A stretch of 64,000 bases of DNA from Lentinus brumalis. Taxonomy: Eukaryota > Basidiomycota > Agaricomycetes > Polyporales > Polyporaceae. A model generated the notes under the pieces. It ran no database searches. It saw only the letters and a list, made by a program, of their open reading frames with translations, and was not told where the DNA came from. The stretch spans positions 1 to 64,000 of the forward strand of contig MARA01000013.1 in NCBI GenBank assembly GCA_001792895.1, written 5' to 3'. Positions 43,951 through 56,586 of the stretch are shown in pieces (the stretch's first letter is position 1; each line of letters begins with the position of its first letter). A program made the translations under genes and the position numbers.

Positions 43951-44753
43951 ATGGCTCTGACCACTCACACCACATCATCCGGTAGGCCGATACTCTTGTA
44001 AACAGTCTGTTTGACTCCTCACACTTCTCAGGTTTCGTACTACCGTCGATACATGCAGCCAAGCCTTTCTTCACGTAGGTCCCTTCTCTCTGGCGGGATA
44101 TCGGGTCCAAACCGCGTTCTACAGACAACAACCAAATCCAGCAACTCAGAAGACGGTCACGGAGAACTGGACACGCCTCATTCTGTCCTATGCGCGCCAC
44201 AAGAAGCTGTTCACCCTGCGCGTCGAGGACGCGACAGACGACAAGAGCGAATGGGAGGAAGTTCTACGCAACCCCAGGATCCAACGTCCGTCCTATCTCC
44301 GCTGCCGCTTCCCATGCTCAAACATCTTCTACATTCAGGACGCCTCCGTCCGTCACACCTGGGGGCGATCCTGTCGTCCATGGTAGCAGCGAACCAGGCG
44401 ATGTACGAGCCGCCAAACCAGACGTCCTCGGTGCTCCTTTTTTGGCGATCGCCGGATGAGTGGGCCCAGGTCCTGTACGACTGGGTCAGTCTGCCGCTCT
44501 AACGCTCATTTTTGGCCCTTCATGTATCACGACGCTGACGCTGAACCTGCAGGCGAACTCGACCGGGCACCTGAACACGATCATGACGTTCTACGAGATC
44601 GTCGAGCCGCCCGTCCCCTCGCCGCTCGAAGGCCTGCCGCTGCCCATCCTCCGGAAGGCGATCGCAGTCCTCACCAAGTCCGCCCGCGCACAGATCATCG
44701 CCGTCGCTGACGGAGAGGGAGTCCGGTTCCTCCCAGGGGTGCCAGGAAGATGA
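43951..44753 (+). CDS. VPS25: ESCRT-II subunit Vps25 (193 aa)
   Basis: Five exons: 43951-43981, 44032-44074, 44125-44285, 44339-44484, 44553-44753; phases agree. Two winged-helix repeats are seen. The first has FVLPSIHAAKPFFTQQPNPA, ENWTRLILSYARHKKLF and NPRIQRRL. The second has LFWRSPDEWAQVLYDW, HLNTIMTFYEI, ILRKAIAVLTKSARAQII and the terminal DGEGVRFLPG. These are the family signatures (a PPXY-like N-terminus, W..PEEW...I..W, TVLT.YE, GVRF at the end). Vps25 links ESCRT-II to ESCRT-III in multivesicular body sorting on endosomes. Length matches the family. Confidence 0.92.
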
Positions 44754-45477
44754 TGCACGCGTCGGCGTATGGGGCAGGGGTGGTTATTGATGGGACGCTG
44801 CCGGCATGTTCTTTGTATACTTGTGTACGATATTGGAAGCCCATAGGATATGCATTCGCTTGGACGTCTCATGCTCATGCTAATGACGCAGCGATAGTGC
44901 TCAGTGGTCCTGGTCACGAATCGCCGAGCCCGACCTAGTCCAGGCATCTGGCTGCGCCACCCATGCAGGTGTCAAGTTTGAGTGCGAAGCCTAGACGGCG
45001 AGCAGAGTCGGGGCGGAGACACTTTGTTGTAATGTTTTCCAGTGTATGCATTGGGTATATATGCGATGAGTCGATGAATCGATTATATACTCGTACACAG
45101 CGAAGCCAGGATTCTGACGCGGGACGATACGTGAGATGGGACGCGGTATAGTGATACACAAGTTGCGTTACGGAGCTATTCGAACAGGGCTCGGAAGAGG
45201 CAGAGCGGGGATACTAGTACTAGGCCGATGTATGAGTACATCGTGTATGAGTACATCGGGTACACCGGGGATAGGGACGAGACTGGGAGACGGAGCATTA
45301 TCGGTCGTTGGACGGTCTAGGTTACAGAATACAGGCATCAGGAACGCCGGCAGGCGTGCGGATGAAGCGTTCGTCCATGCGGATAACAAGTAGGCAGCGC
45401 CTGGCCAGGGCCCGAGCGGGTACCTCGGGCGCGTCGTCGACGCAGGGTTTGCGTCATGCAAGCACGAGTGGAGAAAA
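44754..45477. other. Intergenic region between Vps25 and the RING gene
   Basis: Convergent 3' flanks. Contains a perfect tandem pair of a 15-bp unit (tgtatgagtacatcg) at 45229-45258. No gene was found. Confidence 0.45.
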
Positions 45478-46574
45478 TCAGATGGTGAGCGTGCCCTCGA
45501 GGTACCTTGCTATTGTCTGGCCGGGGGAAAGTGGGAGCGGTGCGAGAATCGCAGGAGAGCTCGAGTGCGACCGCTTGATGGGCCGCTCGGGCTCCAGCTC
45601 GCCGTCTTCGAGCTCCTCCGAGCTTCGCTTCCGCTTCCTCTCCGTGCAGTCTGGACAGTCGGAGCAGTAGCTCTCTTCGCTCATCGCGGGCGAGGACGAC
45701 CGGTAGAGCGACGGGGAGAGCGAAATGTGCTCGGACCCGGATGATGTAGATCGGGAGAGGCTGGGCGGGATGTTGGCTTCGAGAGGCTCGAGACCAAGAT
45801 CGAGCTCGTTGATGTGCGGGAGGTGGGGGAGTGGGGAGGAATGTGCGCGCAGTTGAGCGTCGCGTGGAGATGGTGGGCACGACGGCGACTCAGGGGGAGT
45901 GTCTGGTGTCATCCTACACGATGCGTGTAGTGAGCGAGCTGTCGTAGCAATGCAGGGTGTAGTGCACTCACGTCTTGTCCTCCATCTGCTGTTTCAGCTC
46001 GTTGTACTTCGTCTCGAACTCGTCCCGCTCCTTCTTCATTTGCAGGCCGTAGTCGCGGGCCAACCGCGCGAGGCCGACAAGCCCAAGGGTCGCCGCTGCA
46101 TGCACCGCAGCGCGCTTGCGCCACACGAAGCAGCAGGTCTTTAGCGAGGCGTTTTCCGCGCGAAGGCGCTCGCTTTCTGAGCTGCTTGATGTGGCCTTCG
46201 CGGGAGGGGGTATCGTGTATTCCAAGAAGAGCTTCCGTACAGAGGGTGTGATGTGTGATCGGAGATGGTGGGGAACAAGATTGGGGTCGACATTAGCTGC
46301 AAGCAGTATGGCGGAGCCGATGAGCCGCATGACGTCTGCTGAGAGAGGAGGGGACTGACAGATGGTATATGGCTGCTTGCATGTCGGGCAGAAATGATTG
46401 CCCGTAAAAGGTGTTGTGGAGCGGATGAGGCGGATGAGGCAGTCGTAACAGAAGACGTGCCCTGTAACCAGATCAGTGAGCACGACGAGGAGTAAGTAGG
46501 TAGGAGTAAGGCTTACCACAAGGTAGAGCAGCGGGGTCCTTGAGCGTGTCGAGGCAGACGATACAGGTCGGCAT
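45478..46574 (-). CDS. RING-type zinc finger protein (327 aa)
   Basis: Exons 46574-46517, 46461-45972, 45913-45478 with introns of 55 and 58 nt. The protein starts with a C3HC4 RING: CIVCLDTL, CGHVFCYDCLIRLI, then CPTCKQPY, typical of E3 ubiquitin ligases. A helical region (RLIGSAILLAANVDP, HITPSVRKLFLEYTIPPP) follows. Next come a leucine-rich coiled coil (SERLRAENASLK; YGLQMKKERDEFETKYNELK) and a Ser/Pro-rich C-terminus with a second Cys pair (SDCPDCTERKRKR). The RING is split by intron 1 just before the Gly of CGH. Substrates are unknown. TATAAAAG lies 125 bp upstream. Confidence 0.85.
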
Positions 46575-46696
46575 GAGAGAGGCTGCGGGGCGCAGAAGCT
46601 GGTGTAGTGCTAGGGTGGGGAGGCTATGGGATCGGCGTATTCGGTACGAGTCGGCACAGGCGGTGGTACGAGGAGGGTTCACCTCTCCCAGCGCAT

Positions 46697-46704
46697 CTTT
46701 TATA
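46697..46704 (-). promoter_or_regulatory. TATA box (TATAAAAG) of the RING gene
   Basis: On the minus strand, about 125 bp before the ATG at 46574. Confidence 0.6.
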
Positions 46705-47412
46705 CAGCATGAAGCAACTCGACGGCGGCAGGCGCTCGACGCTTCCGTAACCTGGCGGGAGTCGTATCAATGAGGAAATCCAGACTGAGCGACGCGAAGG
46801 CAGTGGACGCGAGGAACTTACCAGATGCTGCCCTTTTAGGTTTGTGAAGGTTGCCAGGACCAGCCAGGACCCGGCACTCCCACCTCTGTGAGGCCTGGGC
46901 TGCACTGGTGGTACCACTCCGAGGTGTCGATGCAGCCTAGACGGCCGGCTTGGTTGAGGAATACATATTCCGTCTCGCAGCCGCGTAGGAGCTTCATCCC
47001 AGGCCGTACCGGTCAGTTTTATCAACAAAGCAATATGCTACTCACCTCTGCAATGCTCTGCAGAGGCTTGCGAGGAACAGCATGGCTGAAAGCCAACTGA
47101 AAGCAACCGGAAACGAATGAACTTGAGTGCGAAGACGCCGGTGGTAATGAAGTCTAGAATCCATCTCGGCATACCTGGCACTCTGCACAGCATTCGGGTC
47201 GGACCGAAGGCGGCACAACACCCACACAGCTGGAGGCTAGATTGGTCCACCGGGACATTTGGACCTCGATGCTGTCTGTACTTATCGCACCGGCAGGCCC
47301 AAATCACGGATGAATAGCTCTCATACTTGGGAAGTCATCTACAACAATTGTATGAAAAAGGCTGAGCAAGTGAAGCCGGCGCACACTGCGATGTGATTAG
47401 AGTTCGGGGAAC
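46705..47412. other. Intergenic stretch
   Basis: No supported gene between the RING promoter and the end of the F-box-like gene. Confidence 0.4.
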
Positions 47413-48494
47413 CTACTGCTGCTGGAACGAGAATGCCGGACCAGACTTAGTATCCTCTTCGTATTCCAGCCCCTCCAACGGACTGCGGACGTTCCTTCAG
47501 CATACAGTCGCATTGCCCCAGATGGGCGAACAGTTCACCACTCACCACACGGTCAAGATCTCGCGTAGGTTGCGGAGCTTGGAGAACGCAGTCCCAATCG
47601 ACCAGCGCAGCTTTTCTATGCAGCTCTGGTGCAAAGTGACGTAGTCTGCCGCGTTGCGCACTGATATATCCTCGTCCAAGCTGATAGCCCAGTGAGTTTG
47701 GCGCGCTCTCAGGCAACGACAAGGGCATAGCGCGACGTACATTTTGTGTATCATGCCGAGAACGTCGTACATCGTGATCGGTCGCCAAGTCTCCAACTTG
47801 TGTGCAAGACCGTATCCGAGAAACCCGAGGATGTCGATCAAGAATATCGACGACGTGGGCACAAACGTTGCAAAGCTTCGTGCGAGAAGCGGGTGGTCCT
47901 TGATGTAGGTGCGGTTTGCGTCGACGTCCACGGATGTTTCGTCTGTGCGCAGATACGCGTCGCTACTGAGCTCATAATGACGGAACGCGCCGACTTCATC
48001 CCCCGGACGAAAGCTTATTCCGCCGAACGCTCTGTGTGCAAAGACAGATCCGCCTTCATAGTCCTCCGTGATCCGGACAGGCTCGTAGAGTTCTCCGATG
48101 TCTTTCTCGACCTCCCGCATAGACTCTCCTGTGACTCGGTCAGTCGTTCGTTCACAGTGCCACAGAAAGATATGGACGACGCACTATTGTAACTGAGCAA
48201 AGCCTCCCCGCATTGGGGATGCTTGCAGAACCCGTCCTTCTGTATACAATCCACCGCAACGAGTCGCCAGTTCAACGTCGCGGAGTCTTCTCCTGGAAGC
48301 CGTCCTATCCCGCACTGCCAACAGGCAAGTTCCCAGAATCCGTTCTTATCAGGCTCCGAGTCGTACAGAGCAGCAAAAGAAGGGCTTGAGAGGTACAAGC
48401 AAACGTGCGTCCGCAAGTCCGAGACAGGTACGTGGTTTTTGATGAGGAGCAGCACTTCGGGAGGCAGTTGCATCGAGGTGCCAGTGGAACGCAT
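47413..48494 (-). CDS. F-box-like family protein A (300 aa)
   Basis: Four exons: 48494-48185, 48128-47741, 47680-47546, 47482-47413; introns 56, 60 and 63 nt. The N-terminus has an F-box-like start (LPPEVLLLIKNHVPVSDLRTHV). A family block (FWELACWQCGIG, DGFCKHPQCGEALL), a middle block (DHPLLARSFATFVPTSSIF) and a C-terminus GPAFSFQQQ follow. It is a paralogue of the protein at 58589-59676 with introns at the same places, so both are real. F-box proteins are substrate adaptors of SCF ubiquitin ligases; here only the N-terminal helix supports that role, so function is tentative. The Cys/His block may bind zinc. Confidence 0.75.
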
Positions 48495-48699
48495 TTTGAT
48501 CAGAGGCTCGAGTTTTAAGTCAGTGACAACCCGCGGGTGCTGAGAGTTGCTGCCTTGACCTATAAGTAGTGGTGATGAGAGTGAGAGGCAAGCATACTCA
48601 CCGACGTTGGGCGCTTCGCTTTAAAAAGGTCAAGTTCCTATATACATATGTCCCTCAAGCTTCCTCCGCCACCCTGATCTGATTCTCTGTCCCTGCCGT

Positions 48700-50075
48700 C
48701 GACGCATCATCTTAGGCAGGAACTCCGATGGCTCTTGTGTAACCTACCCTCAGAACTTCTAGACATCCGCGACCGTCTCGGAGAATGGGAATCGCGGACG
48801 CATGCTACCTCAGCCATCCCTCCAACGCCGCCTTTTACGACTCCTCCGAGGACCCAGACGCGCGCTGGGCTTTGTTCTGCTGGCATTGCGGGATAGGCAG
48901 CCCTACTAAGCGAGCGCCAGGTACGATGAAAGGATGCCGCAATACGCAGCATCATCGGCGACGGGTTTTGCAAGTACCCGCATTGCGGAGAGACGTTGTT
49001 GGAATTTCAATGTGAGTCCCACAGTTCTGAACACGAATGCTCGATGGACCAATCGTTCTGCTCTATCCCAGAACGTCCAACCCTGGAGCCTGTCAGCCCC
49101 TCTCTTGAGTCGCGACTACGATCACGGAGCAGCTGCATACACAATTAATGCGTCATGACGACCTCGTCCATCCTCAGACGGTTCTCAAGGATGGCTAACT
49201 CACCAATATATGGGGCCTGTACAACGTCGAGCCGCCAGACGAGCTTGTACCTCGCAGATCATCTGGGAGCGACTCCTGATGGGTAGACGAACACTCGCTG
49301 TATTGAATGTGCTCAATTCGATGCATCTTGAGCAACTTCTCAGAACGTCTGCCTGAACCTACTCGGAGTTCGGAAGGCTCGTTCCTTGAGTCTGCAACGC
49401 GATCAATTTCTGCAGCGGACGGCCCATGAACGCCTCCCAAAGAGAGCCTGGAGGCCCCCGCATACAGATGGAACGTCGCAGCCAGTAAGTCCACGCAGTG
49501 GCTTCATTCTTACATCGTCTTTGCCCAGCTCGCTCGGAGGTGGTCCTCCCCATGTCGAACCCTCCACCATCACCGATTGTCGGTGACGCTCCCACCTGAG
49601 CAGGACCAGCCGCAGCAACAAAAAGGTCCGTCATGGGTCCGCCGATAGTCCTTTGCCCACCGCGTACACTCAATGCAATCATCGATCAAGGCTGCAGACA
49701 ACGCCACGGATTCGGCGTAAAAGGCGGTCGCTGTCCTGGCAGGCAGCGGAAGTCGAGCGATAGCGCTTCCGCCGGTCGCTCATAGCCGTCGCCCTCCTCT
49801 CGTCATGATCTTTTCCCGAGGTCTCCATGCGTTGATAACCCCCTAGTCAAGTTATACCATTCGTTCCGCTGGATTGTATCGTGTTATTTCATGTGCGTCG
49901 GTATGTATCAAGCCACCTCTGATCTCCGGAATCAGTCCTGACAGTGGCCTGCACAGGATTGTCCCTTTGTTCCCATCGTCTTGCAACGTCGCACTGCACT
50001 TCAGGTGCCGCTCCCGCACCATAGCCCAACGTATGCAAACTTCGTCCCTCATTCACTGACCGGTCCCATGCCTTC
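48700..50075 (+). pseudogene. Chimeric pseudogene 1: F-box-like gene joined to 3' end of the coiled-coil gene
   Basis: From about 48722 the sequence follows the F-box-like gene B (LPSELLDIRD start, WHCGIG block, FCK.PHCGE block) with deletions and frame changes, up to its AATxxGATGCATC region at about 49325. At about 49350 it switches to the 3' part of the gene at 16661-19418 (LPEPTRS.EGSFLE, the PMSNPPPSPT region, the SSDSAPVGRP end) and continues through its 3' flank. No intact frame remains. Confidence 0.8.
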
Positions 50076-50472
50076 CAACTGAGACGTTCTCAGGGGACCC
50101 CTCAGCGCCCCTGCCGGTAAGCAGTACAAGCCTATACACGCCGGGCAATGACCCGTACTCACCCCCCAACAGGTAAGGAATATCACCAGAATTGGTCACA
50201 TGTGGCACGGCACGATTTCAAGTCATCAGTGCCGCTCGTGCACGCGGCACGTCCGTGTGAGCTGGGAGCCTTGCCTAGCCTTGCAAGCCTGGAAAGTGGA
50301 TGGCCAGGCTGTGCCGGACAGATAAATGTGCACTTCGCTGTCAAGGGTGGGAGCGGTACCGGTGAACCCGGTGCCGCCACATACGATGACTCGGAGCCTC
50401 GACTTCAAGACACCTACAAAAAGGAAGTGCCCTCTGATGAGGAGTTATCCCTTGCCCCTCGCACCGACTATC

Positions 50473-52410
50473 ATGATGTCGACAGTTCACAAGATCTCAC
50501 TCAGCGCCGCCGACTATCCCCTCAGGGCTGTGACCATCTTCCAGTCATCGACCGCCGAGCTCACGCGTGCAATTACAGTCGATCTGAAGGTGCGTCTTCA
50601 GATTCTTCCTTATGTGTCCGCGAAAGCTGAGAATACCCTGTACAGAGTGGCAACAACGTGCTCGAAATCACAGGTATCTCCAGTCGTGTTGACAAGGAGT
50701 CCCCTCGCATTCATGGGCTCGGCGCGGACGCGCGTGTCTTTGACATCTCCTGTGACACGAACCTCGCATCTGCTCCCGGTCCTAGGCACCGACAAGATGC
50801 TCAGGCAGTCAAAGAACTCAATGCGAAGATCAGTGCCCTGGAGGTCGAGCGCGAAGTGTATCAGCACGAAGATAACATTCTGAAGAATAGCGCAATCATG
50901 GAGTCGCTGGCGAATGTCTTGAAACCCACGACGCTCGATGAGTTCATGGACAGTATCGCGCGTCGCAAACGCGCCGCCATGCAGACCTTCAGGGAGTACG
51001 AGGAGCAGATCACAGCGCTCAAGAAAGAGCTGTGGGTGCTGACCGATGCCAATAAGGGCGAGATCTCCGGGCGCGTGCTCGCTACTATTATCTCCAAACG
51101 CGAGTGCAAGGCCGTGTTCCAGCTCACGTATCGTGAGTCGCCAGCTGCAGCATTTACTATTGCGCATAGAGTCTTACAGTGATCTCTTACAGTTGTCACC
51201 GGTGCGAGCTGGACGCCCTACTATGATCTTCACGCCACGACATCCGAGGGAAGACCTTCCCCCAAGGTGTCCCTCTTGTACTGCGCCAACATCACCCAGA
51301 ACACTGGAGAAGATTGGACTGACACAGTACTGACGCTCAGCACCGCCAATTCACAAGCACTTCGTAACCTCTCGGTTCCTGTCCTTGATCCTCTGAAGGT
51401 GTCGCCTCAGGTTTCTGTTCAACCGCAACAGGCATACGTCCCAGCCTTTTCCACTTCGTCTTCGCAGGGCGGCCTTTTTGGTCATGCCAGCTCATACCCG
51501 CGACCTCTTCCGGTTAGTGATCTACGTCAGACGCTGACGCAGACCCACACAGACGAGCCAGTACTAGAGAAAGACGATGGTGCACCTCAGGCCCCACCGA
51601 CCACCGTCGACCGCAGTCCTCTGTCACTTTCCTACCGCGTTGAGGGGCTCGTCATCCTGCCGAGCGATGGAGTCGCCCACAAGGTCACCATCGCGATGTT
51701 GGACTTCTCGGCATACCTGAGATACGTTTGCGTACCGCGCAAGAATACCTCTGCGTTCATCGAGGCAACGATCAAGAACACGAGCCAGTACGAGCTTCTC
51801 CCCGGGCCTGTGAGGGTCTTCATGGACGACGGCTTCGTCACGAAGACCTCTGTTAATGTACGTTCTCGGCTACCTTGTTTGCAGGTGTTGTCGCTGATCT
51901 CGACGATAGCTCATCAGCGTTAACGAGAGCTTCGACTGCGTCCTCGGAATCGACACCGCTCTCCGCGTCACGTACAGCCAGAAGTCACACACGGAGCACG
52001 AAGCAGCGCGCAGCTTCGCGGAGCCGACGAAGACCACGACCCGCACGATAACAGTCACCGCGACGAACGGGCACACCTTCGACATCCCGAAGCTCCTCAT
52101 CCCCGACGTCATCCCGCTGGGCGACGAGGACGCGAATATCAAAGTCATGCTTCGCAAGCCCGACGGCCTCGCGCAGATCAAGGACGGCGAGGAGGTCACC
52201 GTAGGTTCGATGGGCGACGTTAAGGAGGTCAAGGCGCGGTGGTCGAAGGTGAACAACGGGAAGGGTGGGGAGCAGGACGGGATGTACGAGTGGGTGTGTG
52301 CCGTGCCTGCCGGCAAGAAGGTCATCGTGGAGGCGGAATGGGCGATCAAGGCCCCCAGCAACGTAAAGTGGGAGGAGAGCGTCAACAAGGGCACGGCGCG
52401 GAAGGATTGA
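50473..52410 (+). CDS. DUF4140/DUF4139 family protein (589 aa)
   Basis: Four exons: 50473-50589, 50646-51132, 51193-51857, 51910-52410; phases agree. An N-terminal DUF4140 segment (AADYPLRAVTIFQSSTAELTRA, NNVLEITGISSRVDKES) is followed by a coiled coil (residues about 95-190, VKELNAKISALEVEREVYQ). A DUF4139 beta-rich domain runs from VTGASWTPYYDLHAT to the end (YRVEGLVILPSDGVAHKV, FIEATIKNTSQYELLPGP, KRxVTYSQKS-type text, CAVPAGKKVIVEAEW). The family occurs in bacteria and fungi and its biochemical role is unknown. The gene lies between the two chimeric pseudogenes and is itself intact. Confidence 0.85.
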
Positions 52411-52544
52411 CATACCATAACATACCAATGCATGTACATTTACATAGTCGGTCGTGCTGGGCGCATTGTGCCTACTAGGTTATGCAAACTGCATGGGCGG
52501 CTTCCAACTCCGCCCACCGGGCCGGGGCAACATAGTCTCCTTCA

Positions 52545-53735
52545 AAGATCCCTGCTTGATCCCTGCTTGATCTCTGCATCTGCGTAACCTGCACCTGAGA
52601 TCAGCCCTTCGCCGACGGGTTTTTGCAACCTGCAATGCGGCGAGGCGTTGCTGCAATCTGACAGTGAGTCCCACAGTTGCGATGACGAATGCTCTATGGA
52701 CCCATTGTTATCCTCGACCGTGGATACGTATAGGCAGACGCATGCTGGATGTATCCCAGGACGTCCAACCCTGCCAGCCCCTCCTGATCCGCGACTACGA
52801 GCACGAAGCAGCACCCGAGTCCCATGCCACTCCTGCACATACACGGCGATCTCTTCCGTCCTCATATACTCCACAACGATGCCCATCTCACGTACCCGCT
52901 GGATACGGAGGCTTCGAAGGTCAAGACCGTCACCGACACAATTGGGCATATACAATTTACCACAGTGGATGTGGTCAATGTGATGCATCGTCCTCAGAAC
53001 GCCTGCCTGACCAACTCGGAGCCGGGAAGGCTCTTTCTTCGAGCTTGCTGACACCCGACCGGGTTCTGCAGCAGACGGCCCACCGCCGCCTCTCAAGGAC
53101 AGTCTGGAGGCACCTTGATTACAGATGAACATCGAAGCTAGTAAGTCCTCGCAGTGACGTGTGCGTTGGTGTTTGTTCTAACATCGTCTCTGCCAAGCTC
53201 GCTCGCAGGAGGTTCTCCCCATGTCGAATCCTCCACCGTTTCGACCCTCGGTGACGTTGCCATCATCAGCCTACCCGAGCAGGACTAGCAGCAGCCGCAG
53301 AACGGTCCGTCATGGGTCGGCCGACGTTGCTTTCAATCACACGGTCGCTCTCGAGTTTGAGCAGTTCGACAACTGGCCTTTCGGCGGTTCCAAGAGTTAT
53401 CAGTTCTCTGTACTATTCTTCTCCTTCATGGCAGGCAGCGAAGTCGAGCGATAGCGCTCCCGCCGGTCGCCCATAGCGGCCGTCCGCCTCTTTCTCCACA
53501 GTCTCCGAAACGCATGAGTATACTCGTTGCGCTGGTTTGGATCGTGTTATCTCAAGTGCGTTGGTATCAAGCCCTCTCGTCTCGGGAATCAGTCCTGACA
53601 GTGGCCTCCACAGGAGTTCCCTTCGTTCCCGTCGTCTGGCAACGTCGCACTGCACTTCAACGTACTCCCGCTCCCGCACAATGGCCCAACGCATGCAAAC
53701 CTCGTCCCTCATTCACTGACCTTGCAACTCCGACG
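52545..53735 (+). pseudogene. Chimeric pseudogene 2: F-box-like gene joined to 3' end of the coiled-coil gene
   Basis: F-box-like sequence starts only in the middle of the family (near FCxxxQCGEALL, about 52600), including the spot of intron 1 and the CQPLLIRDYEHEAAPESH block. It then jumps to DVVNVMH and at about 52999 passes into the 3' part of the coiled-coil gene and its flank, as in pseudogene 1. An imperfect tandem repeat (gatccctgctt) begins it at about 52545. It is closer to F-box gene B than pseudogene 1 is. Confidence 0.8.
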
Positions 53736-54261
53736 TTCTCGCGGCAACCCTCTGCACCCCTTCGGTAAGTAGTCCAAGCCTATATACACGACGGGCAATG
53801 GCCCGTACCGCCCCCAAGAATTACTTATCGCCAGAATTGATCTCGGTCTAGTTCCAGGTCAGAATTATGGCCTCATACTTATAGCCCCTTTCGGGGTTTC
53901 AACTGGTGCTCTGGACTTGTTACCAAACCATTCTGGGCGAACATTCTGACGCGTATTCCGCGCCTGTGCTGGGGGCGGTACAGGTCATTGCCCGTCGTGC
54001 TACCAGGACCGAGCTCACATGGATCGCTGCACTCAGGCTACACCCACACTATCGAGGATTGTTTCGCATATCCCATGCATCTGCAAATGACCACTTGTTC
54101 TGAAAATAGCTGTCCCTATTCTGCGCGTCTGAATCTGCCTGATGGCGTCACGGCTATTTATGCTCACAAGGGACTGCGACAGGGCGAGTATATAATCTCG
54201 TACATATGACGGCGACATCAATCCCCGCACCTTGGTCCCCGCCCACGACGACGAGGACAGC
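53736..54261. other. Flank shared with the first chimeric copy, then promoter of the PLD-like gene
   Basis: The first 110 bases are similar to 50076-50190 (cctata..ACACG.CGGGCAATG.CCCGTAC), so the duplicated unit reaches beyond the pseudogenes. No gene was found. Confidence 0.5.
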
Positions 54262-56586
54262 ATGCCCAGCGACGCCATCGTTGAGCTCGTCACCCGGGGC
54301 GCTACCGTGACCAGCGAGCTCGCCAAGGATCCCAGCAAGGACATTGACAAGGTCGCCGAGAAGCTCTTCCCAGCCGGAGCCGTCGGCGGTAAGAAATCCA
54401 AGGAGGCAACGCGCGCGCTCAAGGGCCATCATGATTATTCCGAGCGCGATCTCGAGCTTGCGGAGCGTTGCGGCAAGTTTCCGCACAAGCCGAGCGACCT
54501 GTTTTTGAAGGTGCGCCAGTCAACGATATAATCCCGATTCTCTAATCGACTGAGATGATCGTAGATGTACTCGGACGTGCTCGATACTCTCGAGCGTGAT
54601 CCACTCATCGGTGTTGTGTCACCACCTTTACTCGGCGCTTCTGGTGTTGTCCCCCTTTCGATCGTCTCTACGTACGTTCTACCTTATTTTGATCAGGACT
54701 CGTGCTGATATCACTCAGTATTCCCGATATCATGAGGCATTACCACGAACTTATAGTGAACTGCAAACATGAAGTCATGCTGGCTACCAATTTCTGGGAG
54801 GACTCTTACGCGTCCTCTTTGTGCGTCTTCCTGCTCGTATCTCTATTTCACTAGTCTGATGTGCTCTATTCAGTGTTCGCGATGCTCTTCTCGAACTGTC
54901 TTCCAGGTACCAAGCGGATCCTGCCAAATACGAGAACCGCAAGCCCGTCGTGAAGCTTATATACGACCGCGGCTCGCCCAAGCAGGTGTTCCAGAATCAC
55001 CTCCACATTCCTCCTGAGGAATGGGAGGGTCTTGGCCTGCCCAAGCCTGATTCGATCCCAGGCATCGATTTCGAGACGATGGTGAGCCGACTGACGCCTG
55101 TATCTCTCCTGCAGCGGGGTTGACATGCGTTCACTAGAACTATCATCGACCGATAGCTGGGACATTCCATGCGAAATATATGGTCGTCGATAGGCGCGTC
55201 GCTGTACTGAATTCGAACAATATCCAGGTAACTCGCTCTTTCTGATCTCTCGTTTCCGCACGCTGAATGAGCTCTGCGACAGGACAACGTCAACGTTGAG
55301 ATGATGATTCAGCTCGAGGGCCCTATAGTGGAGTCATTCTACGACATGTCGCTCATCAGCTGGGCCAAAGCGTCGACTATTCCGCTCCCGCTCATCTCTG
55401 GCCCGTTCGCGCCTGAGCAGGACTTCAAGTTCGGCCCGGAGAATTCTACCCTTCACTGTGCGTATGCCCTCCAACCGACCTCTCGCTGGAACCGGCTATC
55501 CTTCACCACTCATGCGACTCTTGTAGATATCACTGTCCCACCCAGCGAAGGCGGCGTGGCGGGCCAGTGGCAGGCGCCTGACAAGTTGAAGAACACACCC
55601 ATTACGGCCCCTGGGTTTGCGTCGCACTACATGCACAAGCCACACGCACCCGTGCCTATGGCCATGGTCAATCGGCATCCGCATGGCAGTATGCCCGCAC
55701 CTCTGCCCTGTTTACGCCGCATTGACTCACAATGATCGAATCTGCAGCCCCTGGACACGAAGATATCGACGTGCCGCAGAACGCGGCCTGGCTTGCGGGC
55801 TTCAGACTCGCGAACAAGAGCATCTTCATGTGTGTCCAGTCCTCTACTCGCAACATGCGTCCGGCTGACAGACCCGCGACAGCCAGACGCCCGACTTCAA
55901 CGCGAAGCCGGTCGTCGAGGCCTGCCTTGAGGCCTGCCGGCGCGGGGTCGAGTGCACGCTTTATATCGACCTCGGCTACAACGACGCGGCGGAGACGCTG
56001 CCCTTCCAGGGCGGGACTAATTCGCGCGTGGTGATGCAGCTATACCAGAAGCTGAACGCGGAGGGCAAGGGCGGCCTGCTCAAGTGGTACTGGTACACGG
56101 CCAAGGACCGACCGACGCCGGTCGATGCCGTCAAGACGGAGCGGAACTGCCACAGTACGCTGCTTCCTTACCTCATTGAGGCATTCGGGTGGTGAACTGA
56201 GAGCGCTACAGTCAAGTTTGCGATGTTCGACGACCAGGTGGCGATCCTGGGGAACGGGAACCAGGACACGCAGAGCTGGTTCCACTCGCAGGAGATCAAC
56301 GTTATGGTCGACTCGCCGCAGCTTTGCCACGAGTGGCTTGAGGCGATCAACCGGAACCAGAACACGCTCGTGAACGGTAAGGTGGACGACAAGGACGGGC
56401 TATACCGCGACAAGGAGGGCAATGTGATTCAGAGCGCCGGCGGGACGGACAGTGAGTGTACTGTACATTGCGAAGGGAGACGGCTGACCATTTCAATTTG
56501 CACCAGCTGGCCCGAAGGCCGTGTTCAAGGGTATCAAGGGCACGATCGACCGCGTCCGCGGTGTGGGCGGCACTGGTGGAGCGTAA
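54262..56586 (+). CDS. Phospholipase D-like protein with two HKD motifs (588 aa)
   Basis: Eleven exons: 54262-54510, 54565-54671, 54719-54820, 54874-55081, 55138-55227, 55283-55457, 55527-55688, 55748-55829, 55883-56154, 56212-56451, 56507-56586; phases agree. The first catalytic motif is FHAKYMVVDRRVAVLNSNN. The second is CHIKFAMFDDQVAILGNGN. Both keep His-x-Lys-x4-Asp and the following Asn/Gly. Two such motifs form one active site in the PLD superfamily, acting on phosphodiesters of lipids or nucleic acids. There is no signal peptide or PX/PH domain, so it is not a canonical PLD1-type enzyme. It lies tail to tail with a NAPE-PLD-like gene. The start codon is the first in frame; an upstream exon is possible. 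Confidence 0.85.
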
